Shown here: one piece after another, positions 35,341 to 45,534 of the stretch
How positions within the stretch are numbered: position 1 is the stretch's first letter
Layout of the letters: each line of letters opens with the position of its first letter
Assembly: GCA_963682025.1 (NCBI GenBank)
Contig: OY821517.1
Coordinates: 334,533,144-334,597,143, forward strand
From: Cordilura impudica
Lineage: Eukaryota; Arthropoda; Insecta; Diptera; Scathophagidae
Direction: 5' to 3'
DNA: 64,000 nucleotides
Program-made: the position numbers and the translations under genes
The notes under the pieces: generated by a model
The model's database searches: none
What the model was told of the DNA's origin: nothing
Seen by the model: only the letters and a program-made list of their open reading frames with translations

Positions 35341-36570
35341 TCAATCATGAAAAATATATTTTTTTGTAAATTTATTGATTCAGACAGATATTTCTGAAAA
35401 ACGTTTAATAAGTGAGCACTTTGATGAAAATATGCAAAAACATGTATTTAAATATGGATATTTAAGGTTAAATATCTAAAACAATTCCAACTACAAATGG
35501 AACCATTTTAGTTTAAATAAAGTTATTCGGATAGATATTTCTAAAGAAAGTTGAATAAATGAGCATTTTGGTGAAATAATGCAAAATTATTAATTTAAAG
35601 CAAAAAGTTTGCAACAAAAATTTTACTGATTTCGATAGGTATTTTTGAAAAAATTTCAATAAGTGAGCATTTTAATAAAAATATCGATGTATTTAAAGCA
35701 AAATATGCAAAAATAAGCAAGTTAAAATTGATGTTTTTTTATTGTAAATTTATTGATACGGATCGACATTTTTAAAAAAAGTTCAATAAATAAGAATTTT
35801 TATAGAAATATGCAACAAATGTGCATTTAAAGCAATATATGCAAAATCGATGCCTTTTTATTATAATTTTTTGATTCGGATTTATAGTTCTGAAAATAAG
35901 CTCAATAATTTAGCTCTTTGATGAAAATATAGCATTTAAAGCAAAATATGCAAAAATATGCAATTACAAATTGATGCTGTTTTATTGTAAAATTATTGAT
36001 TCGGATAGATATTTCTGGAAAAAAAAGTTCGATAAAGGAACATTTTGATGAAAATATGCAAAGCATGCATTTAAAGCAAAATATGCAAAAATATGCAACC
36101 GCAAATCGATGCAATTTCACTGATAAAATTATTGATTCGGACAGATATTGCTGATAAAAGTTTAACAAATTATCAGTTTGACGAAAATATGCACAAAATA
36201 AGCATTTAAAGCAAAATATGCAAAAATATGCAACCACTCTATTTGAATGTAAATTTATCGATAACGATAGATATTTCTGAAAAAAGTTAAATAAAGGAAC
36301 ATTTTGATGAAAATATGCAAAAACAAGCATTTAAAGCAAATTGATGCTTTTTCCTTATAAATTTGATTTGGATAGATATTGGTGAGGAAAGTTCAATAAT
36401 TAAGCATTTTGATGAGAAATAGCTATAATTTTAAATATGAAAAAATAAGCTACAACAAATCGATGCCATTTTCATCGATACAACTATTTTATGAAAATAT
36501 ACAAAAAATGTATTAAAAGAAAAATATGCAACTAAAAATCAATGCTTTTTATTGTAAATTTGTTAATTAT
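35341..36570 (+). repeat. 133-bp satellite, fourth block
   Basis: About nine diverged units. ATTTTGATGAAAATATGCAAA landmarks near 36035 and 36301 are 266 bp apart with one diverged unit between, giving the 133-bp period. The 142-codon minus-strand frame here (35902-36330) is a by-product of the repeat: its translation is itself periodic. Confidence 0.9.
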
Positions 36571-36697
36571 AGTTAGTCAAATTAAAAATGGACGCGGCGT
36601 GATCGTACAACTGGGCGTGCCACCTTTTGGCACAAATTATATAGAATACTGTGACGGTTGGAGCCTTGAAAGTTTGTGTTAGCCTATAAATTATTAA

Positions 36698-36874
36698 CTA
36701 GCAGAGCCCAGCTTATCTTTTCATTCATAAGTTTATAGGAGCCTATAAATTTCAGCCAATTTACAATTCAATAGAAATTTAATAAACTCACACACAGCAT
36801 TGTATATTTTTTATTTGAAGCTGAAATATATGTCTTATGTATGTGTTAGTAGCAACTTAAAATGAATTTTACTC

Positions 36875-36925
<51 letters not shown>

Positions 36926-37063
36926 AGATGGTGCACATTTGTACACATGGTGAACATCTGAAAAGATATTCCTTTCAATGGGTATATTTTTTGTCAAAAT
37001 CGGTTGGTAATTGAAGGTGTAGCATATGTCACAAGAAATCGCCTTGCCTATTAATATTATAGA
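36698..37063 (-). mobile_element. Helitron-like element, copy 6, with internal (TA)n
   Basis: Minus-strand start TCTATAATATTAATAGG and end GGGCTCTGCTAG. The terminal hairpin is damaged. A (TA)n tract lies at about 36890-36923. Confidence 0.7.
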
Positions 37064-38589
37064 TGTGAGTAATCAAATGAAAAATTGAATAGGTGGAACC
37101 ATTGGGCATAGCATCTACAAATACAAAGTAAATTATCTGAAAACTTTAATACTGAGAGACTAAGAATTTTGTGTGACTTAATAAGTTCTTAATGCGAACA
37201 GTCGTGGCATAAATGGGCCGAGTTAGACAGAATCCCGCAAAAAATAAATACTAATATCTGGAGTATTATTAAAGCACAAGACTTTTTAATTTCGTGTGAG
37301 TTAAATGATTATTAATGCGAGTGACCCAAACAAAAGTGGGACCAGTCGAACAAGTGGGGGCACCTACAATACAAAATAAATACAAAACAAGTAAGAGTGT
37401 TAAATTCGGCTGTGCCGAATCTTTGATACCATCCACCTCGGTTTGAGTCTTGATAATAAATGTAAATGAAAAAGTAAACAATTTGTTAAACTTAATACCA
37501 AATTATTTCAGCAAATTGTTTGGGTTGGTTTTCGTCTTTTCTATTATTTCGGATTTATTTCGGTGTTTGCTTTTTGGTCATCGTGGTTGCTGATCGGCAT
37601 GCATTTAGGTTATATACCTATATGCATGCGTTTCCGGTTGCATGACATAACTTCTCGTTTAATTTAGTTTTTGCTAATTAAATAGCTCGCTCTAACCTCC
37701 ATTGCAAAGGTAATGGTTGTGTAGGGTGGCTATATGCACTAAATCGAGCTAATTGGAGATGGCTGTATAGTTTCTTTTAACTGGCCAAATATTTCTTCAT
37801 TGCGGCCATATAGGTCGGATGGAGTAACAAAATAATAACCAAAAAAAAAAAAAACTCTCTCAATTTTTTTATTAAAATATTGCCATATTTGGAAAACATA
37901 GAGAATAAATTTATAATAATAAATAATCAAATTGGGGATGCCAAACGCAAAAAACCAAATATCCCAAACATTTTAAATAAAAAAATTTGTTCTCTTTATT
38001 TTCTGAAAAACTTCAAATATTCATCCAAAAAAATTGTGAAAATTTATATATAAATAACATTCTCATCAAATTGCGTTTATTTATGTAACAATTTTTATGT
38101 TCGCAATTCTTAAATATCATTTGACGTTTTCTAAAATTCATTGAATTTAAATTAATGTTTTCTGTAGTGTGATTCTGTAAATTTCAACGATCCGACATCG
38201 CAAAATATATCGACAGCTATTGTTGTTTGCACTAAGGATTAAGTGATTCACTAAGTACATACATCTTAACGACAGTTGACAAATCTATTTTTCTATTTAT
38301 TTAAATTGTAAACGAGTGGCATCTCTGTCAAAATGAGCGAAAAACACAAAGAAGAATAGAAAAAAACAAATTACTTCGTGTTTGACAGGATGATTTTATG
38401 TTTATGTTTAATATCTTTATTTTTTTACTAATATTTCTGTGTATTTATTTGAACATGAAATAATGAATTGAATATGCTATTTAATTTTTTTATTTATATA
38501 AAAAATTTTTTTAATTAAAGCAAAATATTTTCACTATTTTATGATTTTTATTTATGTATGACGACATTTCAACCTAAAAATTTAAGTTT
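37064..38589. other. Spacer with a family B 5' fragment
   Basis: At 37385-37460 there is AACAAGTAAGAGTGTTAAATT, then the hairpin ATTCGGCTGTGCCGAAT and TTTGATACCATCCACCTCG, the start of family B. The rest (37470-38589) shows no gene or recognised repeat. Confidence 0.5.
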
Positions 38590-38602
38590 TTATCGATTGA
38601 AT
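38590..38602 (+). repeat. Target-site duplication, 5' copy
   Basis: TTATCGATTGAAT, identical to 42800-42812. Confidence 0.95.
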
Positions 38603-38637
38603 CAGTTGCCTTTAGGCTTTTGTGTTCGCTAGACGTG
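38602..38637 (+). promoter_or_regulatory. Internal promoter: initiator plus DPE
   Basis: TCAGTT (38602-38607) fits the arthropod initiator with A+1 at 38604. AGACGTG starts at 38631, exactly +28, the required DPE position. This TATA-less downstream promoter is known from Drosophila jockey, I, F and Doc elements and lets each new copy carry its own promoter. The T at 38602 belongs to the target duplication, so the initiator is completed by flanking DNA. Confidence 0.85.
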
Positions 38638-38720
38638 TTTTTCTTCGTTACTGGTGTTTTTTTTTTTTAAAAACGACGAAAATTACTAAACGTACTTTTG
38701 CTTTTATTGATGAGGACCCT

Positions 38721-39866
38721 ATGTCTTCATCAAAAATTAAAAAAACTGGGTCCAGAAAAAATTTCTGGACCCCATTACAAGTTTTTGATAATGAAAATGA
38801 AACTGAAACTGAAACTGAAATGCAGTGTGAAAAAGTTGATAAAAGTGAAACTGTTAAACTTTCTCCAATAAAAGTATTAACACAAAACAATGAAGACATA
38901 TTAAAGTTATTAAATAATAAAGGTATAACAAAATACCTTATTAAAAAAATGTCGATTGGTTTAAAAATCCTTTGTGAAACTATTGAAACTTATAATTTAA
39001 TTATAATAATTTTGCGTGAAAATAATTGCCAATTTTTTACGCACGACAACAAAAACAATAAACCATTTAAAGTAGTTCTTCATGGACTCGATGGTAAAAC
39101 AGAACTTCAAGTTAAAAATGAATTAAATTCTCTTGGTTTAGAATGCACTGAAGTAAAGATTATTAAAAGAACATTTAAAAATTACATTGATACAATATAC
39201 ATAGTTTATTTTAAAAACGGTACAATAAAAATGTTTGATCTTAAGAAGAATGTTAAATCTCTTTTTCGTACCATAGTATCATGGGAATATCAACGAAAAA
39301 TAAAAAACAAACCCGTCCAATGTCGAAAGTGTCAAATGTTCGGTCATGGAGAAAAGGGGTGCAATGTTAAGGTGAGGTGTGCTAATTGCGCAGAAAAACA
39401 CAAAACTTCTGAGTGTTCATCTGAGAATAAAATACAATGTGCAAACTGTGGTAATAATCACAAAGCTACTGATCTCTCATGCCCTAATCGTTCTGCATAT
39501 GTTCAAATGAGAGAAAAAATATCAAATCGATCAAATCATTCTCAGAAAAAAACCATTGGAAATATAAACAACAACATAGATAACTTTCCACATATCAACA
39601 ACAACCAACCATACGTACCAAATGAAGGGACTCATCAAAATTGGCGTCCAAACAGCAATTATAAATTAAAAATAAACAACTCTCAATCCAACATTAAATG
39701 TAACAATAATTCTGTTAATAATTCTCAGGGAGATCTCTTTACTGAGCAGCAGATGACGGATCTCACAATGGAATTAATAACTAAACTTAGTCAATGTAAA
39801 AATAAACAAGAACAATTTAGTGTAATAACTCAACTAGCATTTAAATATGTTTATAATAATGTGTAA
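38721..39866 (+). CDS. Jockey-type ORF1 protein (gag-like, zinc knuckles)
   Basis: The first in-frame ATG is at 38721 (MSSSKIKKTGS), giving 381 residues; the open frame extends upstream to 38622 but without an ATG. Residues 1-100 are charged and low-complexity, with an ETETETE run. Residues about 115-190 (PFKVVLHGLDGKTELQVKNE…) match the RRM-like domain that precedes zinc knuckles in jockey ORF1. Three CCHC knuckles follow from residue 201: CRKCQMFGHGEKGC, CANCAEKHKTSEC and CANCGNNHKATDLSC. The C-terminal third is Asn-rich. The family protein binds the element RNA and forms cytoplasmic or nuclear particles. An out-of-frame ATG at 38710 could modestly reduce initiation. The stop TAA overlaps the ORF2 start. 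Confidence 0.93.
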   Translation: MSSSKIKKTGSRKNFWTPLQVFDNENETETETEMQCEKVDKSETVKLSPIKVLTQNNEDILKLLNNKGITKYLIKKMSIGLKILCETIETYNLIIIILRENNCQFFTHDNKNNKPFKVVLHGLDGKTELQVKNELNSLGLECTEVKIIKRTFKNYIDTIYIVYFKNGTIKMFDLKKNVKSLFRTIVSWEYQRKIKNKPVQCRKCQMFGHGEKGCNVKVRCANCAEKHKTSECSSENKIQCANCGNNHKATDLSCPNRSAYVQMREKISNRSNHSQKKTIGNINNNIDNFPHINNNQPYVPNEGTHQNWRPNSNYKLKINNSQSNIKCNNNSVNNSQGDLFTEQQMTDLTMELITKLSQCKNKQEQFSVITQLAFKYVYNNV

Positions 39867-42361
39867 TGATCATGGCGAATTTAAAGATAGTATTTTGGAA
39901 TTGTAGAAGTATCCGAAACAAAATTATTGAATTTACTAATTTTTTAAATACCAATGATATAGATATTTGTCTTTTAACTGAGACTTGGCTTAGTAATGCA
40001 AATAATCTATATCATCCTTTATATTCATGTATAAGAAAAGATCGAGTAGGTCAGAACGGTGGTGGTGTTGCCATACTTGTCAAGAAATCAGTTAACTTCA
40101 CAATTATTCCCAGCATTGTTACTCAGGTGATTGAAAATGTGGGAATTCAAATAAGATATAGGCAAGGTTTAAGTCTAAATATATATAGCGTTTATTTTCC
40201 TGGGGGGCATGACAACAGCGTTCTTAGAAACAAATTCAAAGGTGATATTAGGAAAATTTTAAATACAAGCAATAATTATTTGATTTGCGGCGACTTAAAT
40301 TCCAGACATAGAAACTGGAACTGCTTACGTGCTAATCAATGGGGTAAAATTCTTAATGACTTTACATCATACTTTCCTGTTACAATTTCCTTCCCCAATT
40401 CACCCACCTACATTCCGGCAGCGGCCAAAATTAATCCATCTACTCTTGATTTAATTTTATCAAATATTCCGCAGTTTATTTCCAACCCATTTACTTTAAA
40501 TGATTTAAGTTCTGATCATCTACCAGTTTGTTTTAATCTCTCCACGTCTATGCCTTTTATGGAGAATTTATATTATAATTTTAAGCGTGCTAATTGGGAA
40601 AAGTATAAGCATTTATTAAGAAACTCGATGAAAAATTTTGATCTTAGTTTAAATAATTCAGAAATAGTAGATAATCACATTGAAAATTTCACCAGTTTGC
40701 TGCTAGAATCTGTCAGACAATCGGTTCCAAAATCTGCACCTAGAACAAATTACATTAAACTTCCAGATTACATTTTACGTTTAATAAAGCTAAGAAATGC
40801 TTATCGTAGAGAATGGTCAAGGTATAGGCAAATTTCTGACTATCAAATTATGAGTAGATATACTGTTCTCATACGAAATGAGATATACTGCCACCGAAAT
40901 CGTCAATGGAATAATAGGCTAAGTGCAATGGATAAAGGATCCAAACCTTTTTGGAATGTCACTAAAATATTAAAAAGAAAGTCTAGTAATTGTCATTCTA
41001 TTTTATATGATAATGGTGTTTTAATTTCCGATGAAGATAAAGCAAACGCATTTGCTAGAAATTTTAGTCTAAATCATAGGGTGTCTGGAAACATGGTTTC
41101 AAATGATCATACACTGATAGTTAACGAAACTGTTGACCTTTTTGATTCACATAGCATAACAACTTCAACCTCAGACCTCATTTCAATTACTGATGTGGAA
41201 CTAATAATTGACAACTGTAAGAGAAGAAAAGCTTGCGGTTTAGATGATATTAACAACCAGATGTTAAAAAATCTTCCCAAAATTGCAGTACGTTGTCTGA
41301 CTCATATCTATAATGCATGCTTGACCCTGCAATATTTTCCCAACACGTGGAAAACAGCTAAAGTCATTCCTATACCTAAACCGGGTAAAACACACAATAT
41401 ACTAGAAAACTATAGACCAATAAGTCTATTAAGCAGCTTAGGAAAAATTTTGGAGAAGGTTATAAGCAAAAAACTGGTCGAATTTCTCAATAATAACAGC
41501 ATTTTACCTGACGAACAATTTGGCTTTAGGAGTTCGCATTCAACTATTCATCAGGTTAAAAGAATCTGCAATGATGTTAAACAAGGGTTGTCTACGGGAA
41601 AATCCACAGCACTCGTCTTACTAGATGTTGATAAGGCTTTCGACTCGGTATGGCACTATGGCCTAATATATAAGCTTATTCAGTTTAATTTCCCAATGTT
41701 CCTTGTTAAGTTGATAAGGAATTTTCTAAAAGACAGATATTTCTGTGTTTCTATTGGGAATTCTTTCTCAGATCTAAACATAATTCCTGCAGGTGTTCCT
41801 CAAGGATCAGTCCTAGGTCCAATCCTTTATAATATATTCTGTGCTGACATGCCCACAATCAGTCCATGCAAACTTGCAGCTTATGCAGATGATCTTGCAA
41901 TTTATTTCACACATGAACTCAGTCCGAACATTCTGACCGAAGTTCAATGTTCACTGGACCGGTTGGCCGAGTACTACTCTAAATGGAGAATAAAAATCAA
42001 TTCGAATAAGACACAAGCCATCTTTTTCACAAGAAAAAGAAAACCTTGTTATTTACCTAGTGATAATCTAACTCTTTTGGGCAACAGTATAAATTGGTCA
42101 AATAATATAAAATACCTTGGCATTTGTTTAGATACAAAATTAACATTTAGCTCTCATATATCTAGCATTACTGATAAAATTGATAAATATAAAAAAATAT
42201 TATATCCACTTATCAACAGAAACTCTCTTCTTAATAATTCTAACAAAATTCTAATAGTTAAAGTCATTTTTCAGGCAATAATCCTATATGGCTGCCCAGT
42301 ATGGGGAAATTGTGCAAAAACCCATTTAAAACGCCTACAAATAGCGGAAAACAAAATTTGA
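39866..42361 (+). CDS. Jockey-type ORF2: endonuclease and reverse transcriptase, one premature stop
   Basis: The ATG at 39866 lies inside the ORF1 stop as TAATG; a second ATG at 39872 has a better context (ATCATGG). Residues 1-230 are an APE-type endonuclease with E39 (LTETWLS), D143 (ICGDLNSRHRNW), and D217/H218 (SSDHLPV). Residues about 470-760 are the reverse transcriptase: NYRPISLLSSLGK, DEQFGFRSSHST, LLDVDKAFDSVWH, GVPQGSVLGP and the catalytic AYADD (Tyr 673). A thumb and C-terminal region follow (YLGICLDTKL; YGCPVWGNCAKTHLKRLQ). TGA at 42359-42361 stops the frame at residue 831. The same frame then continues with KMVLKLPWHFSTSRLHAI and ends naturally at TAA 42515-42517, so only the last 52 codons are cut off. 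The enzyme nicks target DNA and copies the RNA there by target-primed reverse transcription. Confidence 0.95.
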   Translation: MIMANLKIVFWNCRSIRNKIIEFTNFLNTNDIDICLLTETWLSNANNLYHPLYSCIRKDRVGQNGGGVAILVKKSVNFTIIPSIVTQVIENVGIQIRYRQGLSLNIYSVYFPGGHDNSVLRNKFKGDIRKILNTSNNYLICGDLNSRHRNWNCLRANQWGKILNDFTSYFPVTISFPNSPTYIPAAAKINPSTLDLILSNIPQFISNPFTLNDLSSDHLPVCFNLSTSMPFMENLYYNFKRANWEKYKHLLRNSMKNFDLSLNNSEIVDNHIENFTSLLLESVRQSVPKSAPRTNYIKLPDYILRLIKLRNAYRREWSRYRQISDYQIMSRYTVLIRNEIYCHRNRQWNNRLSAMDKGSKPFWNVTKILKRKSSNCHSILYDNGVLISDEDKANAFARNFSLNHRVSGNMVSNDHTLIVNETVDLFDSHSITTSTSDLISITDVELIIDNCKRRKACGLDDINNQMLKNLPKIAVRCLTHIYNACLTLQYFPNTWKTAKVIPIPKPGKTHNILENYRPISLLSSLGKILEKVISKKLVEFLNNNSILPDEQFGFRSSHSTIHQVKRICNDVKQGLSTGKSTALVLLDVDKAFDSVWHYGLIYKLIQFNFPMFLVKLIRNFLKDRYFCVSIGNSFSDLNIIPAGVPQGSVLGPILYNIFCADMPTISPCKLAAYADDLAIYFTHELSPNILTEVQCSLDRLAEYYSKWRIKINSNKTQAIFFTRKRKPCYLPSDNLTLLGNSINWSNNIKYLGICLDTKLTFSSHISSITDKIDKYKKILYPLINRNSLLNNSNKILIVKVIFQAIILYGCPVWGNCAKTHLKRLQIAENKI

Positions 42362-42517
42362 AAAATGGTTCTCAAGTTACCATGGCACTTCTCTACTTCC
42401 AGATTACATGCTATCAGTAATACTCGTATTGTCTCTGAAGCGATTGCAAAAACCACCACTCGTTTTATATCAAGTTGTAGCTTATCTGAAAATCCACTAA
42501 TCTCTAACCTTTATTAA
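42362..42517 (+). pseudogene. ORF2 C-terminal tail beyond the premature stop
   Basis: In frame with ORF2. It contains the conserved LPWHFST segment found near the end of jockey reverse-transcriptase proteins. Not translated unless the TGA is read through. Confidence 0.85.
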
Positions 42518-42799
42518 TTTTATTAATTATAAGTCTATCTATATCTTTCTATATTGAATAATAATATCAATTAATGCTTGTTATTATTGCTTTTTTTTTT
42601 CTATTCATATTGAAGGTTTTTGTTAATAGTTTTCCTTCGGCTTTAAATCTTTTATTTATACCTTTCACTTTTCTTTAAAATTTATAATAATACTTTAGAT
42701 ATAAGGCAAAGCCAAATCTGTGCAATAAGTTTTCCTAATATGTAAGAAATTTGTAAATTTTGCTATTAAATAAAGAATTAATTAATTAATATACAAAAA

Positions 42800-42812
42800 T
42801 TATCGATTGAAT
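42800..42812 (+). repeat. Target-site duplication, 3' copy
   Basis: TTATCGATTGAAT, identical to 38590-38602. Confidence 0.95.
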
Positions 42813-43946
42813 AAACAACACAAAAATGGTTGTCGTTTAGATAACAACAATAGCTGAGTTTAACAATAGCGAATATCGTTTAAAAATTTTACTGATAATT
42901 TTGTTATTTTCTTTTTTTTAACGATTCGACTATCGTTAAAAAAAGTTACTGAATCGCGATACTGAAAAGCTATTAATTTCTCCTGAATGTCAATATTTTT
43001 TTTTAAATGTAAAAATTTTTTAAATGTAAATATAATTATTTGGTGTTTTTTTTTTTTTTTGAATTCCAATTTGTGTTTAACGAATAAAATTTATATATTA
43101 AAGATGCAATTGATGTCTTCAAAATTTAAAATTATAATTTCCGACGTTTTGATATGATTTTCTGAAATTCAATTAATTGTAATTTATAATTGGAAATTTT
43201 GAATTCCAGTTTTTAGAATCGATATTTTCTTAAATTGAATGGAAAATTTAAAAAGTGCAATTTTGTATTTATGTGTATAATAATGCTTTAGTAATTATAA
43301 ACAATTTTTAAAAATTAGATTTAATCGCAATCAGATATTTTGTAGGTAAAGCAGAATAATAATTCTATATAACTATGTAGAATTATTTTGAAAGCATTGA
43401 TGAACTCGGCAACTAGATTTTGTAAAGACAACAAAAAGTTAATATGCCAAACTTATGTTCATATTTGTAAAAGAATAATGAAAATACGTATGAAATAAAA
43501 GACCAGCCCATGTATACTCTTAACATTGTTCTGTATGATATCCAGTTGAAAATATTAACATTCATGTTAAAATAGAAATAACTATTGCAAAGCTAATTTG
43601 AACAAACAAAAATTGTGGCGCCATCTACTGTGGCATAGTCACGCTGAGCAAAATGAAGTGACACTCTGTTAATGCAAAAGAAATGTATTTTCCCCACAAC
43701 AAAATATTGCAGAATTTTATGTAAATAAAATAATATACCGACTTATTTCTAACATGCAGTTGTTATGGATATACATACATGTATATTATTTGTATTATTT
43801 AATATGTTTATATAAATTTATAAATAAATTTATACATAAAATTTTTTTTGCTATATTTACATTATTTTTTTTTTATTAACAACTAGGTATTTTAGCATTA
43901 TTTGCTTAAGATGTTGGTGAATTTTTACTCCCTTTATATTAACTCG
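42813..43946. other. Spacer, no gene seen
   Basis: AT-rich and mostly unique. The only notable site is a CTCF-like motif at 43615-43633 (separate entry). Confidence 0.5.
43615..43633 (-). promoter_or_regulatory. CTCF-like motif
   Basis: The minus strand reads CCACAGTAGATGGCGCCAC. Against the core CCASYAGRKGGC it matches 11 of 12 positions (ACAGTAGATGGC), followed by GCC. It is a GC-rich island in very AT-rich sequence. The consensus comes from established knowledge; binding is inference. Confidence 0.4.
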
Positions 43947-43948
43947 TA

Positions 43949-44176
43949 CACACAGAAAAAATATTTGCCAACCGAATTGTTGTAAAATAGAACAACTGTA
44001 TATTCGATTGTATCAACAGAAATTTAATATCATCTGCTAATTTTTTATTATGATAAAATATTTACTGTTAAGACAATAGAATTGTAATCATTGTGAACCC
44101 GAAAATCGGTTATTAGCATTATCGCAATTTGGTTGGTAATAAATTCGGTAGCCACAATGAATCTGTTTTCTGTGTG
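43949..44176. mobile_element. MITE of Tc1/mariner type, 228 bp
   Basis: Ends are CACACAGAAAAAATATTTG and, read inward, CACACAGAAAACAGATTCA; both are flanked by TA (43947-43948 and 44177-44178). A second matching inverted segment, ACCGAATT, lies inside each end. No coding sequence. Confidence 0.8.
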
Positions 44177-44479
44177 TAGTGTCTGCTTGTCGAAAAAATT
44201 TTGGATCGATTTTAACCAATTTCCCGTGAGCCGTTCGGTCTGAAATTTTGCAGGCAGGCTCGTGGTAATAACAGAAATGATCTAACAAATTTTTAGAGTG
44301 ATGCCAAAACAATGGAAACTTTTAAATTTTTCTACCAGAGTTAATAAAAAAATGTACAAAGGGTTAGTTTTTATTATATTATTACCACAACGACCACAAA
44401 AACAACAAGTCCAGCTATGACAACAACACAACATTTAGAATAACAACAAGAACAATATAGAAACATCATATTTTTCATT

Positions 44480-44957
44480 TTTTTTTTTACTTTTTCAGAG
44501 ATTTCCCTGGACCTGTTCCACCGATTTTAATGATTTTTGAAATAGAAATCTTCCCATGAATTTGGTGAATCATTCTCACTAAAAATGATCACTGTAGCTG
44601 CACTATTCAGGGCGTGATCGTGACAAGAACAACATAGAAAATTATATTTTTCCAAGACTTTTTTTAGTTCTTCATTCAAATCTCGGGCCCTAATCGACCG
44701 ATTTGGACGATTTTAAATAACAAACTTTTCAGGATGTTAATGAATCATTTTTTATGTCAAGGAGCACCCTAGCTGCCCGATTGATGCCGTCATCGTGATT
44801 TCCACAGACGGACAGACGGACATCGCTATATCAACTCCGGTTGTTATAAGGATCACAAATATATATATTTTATGGGGTCCAAAATTTTTTTCCTAATTAT
44901 TACAAACGGAATGACAAACTTATATATACCCTCTGCACAGTGGAGTGGAGGGTATAA
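44480..44957 (+). repeat. Family B repeat, 3' part with internal duplication
   Basis: Two diverged units of about 170 bp (CCGATTTTAATGATTTTTGA... and CCGATTTGGACGATTTTAAA...) are followed by CAGACGGACAGACGGACATC and the end GGAGTGGAGGGTATAAAAA. Confidence 0.78.
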
Positions 44958-45530
44958 AAATATCATACATCTGTAAATTACACGTATTAATGCCACAACA
45001 ACGCGCGAAGGGTTTTTCTAGTAGTTCTAATAAAACTATTTAAATAAGATACCCAGCGCAAAATTTAATATCAGCCACAATTTTAAAATTTAACCGCAAC
45101 TACTGCACTAGATACAAGTTTTTCTTTTTTGGCATAAACAGCCGTGACTTTAATATGTTGTTATAATAAATATGTACTTCTAAATGTAGCGGTAAACCAT
45201 CACTGGACATCTGTAGTAGTAAAAGAAAAACTTAAAGCTTCAAAAATGGACTAAAAACAGCGATTAAATTTGATCTATAACTCTTGGACCGATTTGTGGA
45301 GATGATGAAATAAACTCAGATTTTTTAGAAAACATATAATTTTCAAACTACAGTAAAAGCTCGGAATGCTCTTTTCCACAAGCATTAGGATTCTCGTTTA
45401 TTTATTTTCAAACAATTTTTTTATACATCAGTTCATTGAATATTATTTCCTGAGAATCCCCAAATATTAAAAAAAATAATTTTTCTTCTGAAAGAGAAAA
45501 AGCAAAAAAAAAAAAAAAATCGAAAAATTA
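44958..45530. other. Spacer, no gene seen
   Basis: Mostly unique, AT-rich. No repeat copy or exon recognised. Confidence 0.45.
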
Positions 45531-45534
45531 AAAA

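Larger units (their letters stand above)
38603..42799 (+). mobile_element. Jockey-clade non-LTR retrotransposon, full length
   Basis: The 4197-bp element begins CAGTTGCC directly after the target duplication and ends with an AATAAA signal (42769-42774), an ATTAATTAATTAAT run and ACAAAAA before the second copy. It holds an internal promoter, ORF1 (zinc-knuckle protein) and ORF2 (endonuclease and reverse transcriptase), the standard jockey layout. Perfect 13-bp flanking duplications and intact ORFs apart from one stop imply a recent insertion. It is transcribed rightward, antisense to the host exon at 1284-1405. Confidence 0.96.

Noticed and set aside
35902..36330. 142-codon minus-strand open frame
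   Set aside because: Its translation repeats the same peptide with the 133-bp satellite period; it is open only because the satellite is.
27480..36570. CRISPR-like array of repeats
   Set aside because: Units are contiguous diverged satellite monomers without unique spacers, in a eukaryotic genome.
38622..38720. ORF1 start at 38622
   Set aside because: The codon there is GTG, which is not a normal eukaryotic start; the first in-frame ATG is 38721.
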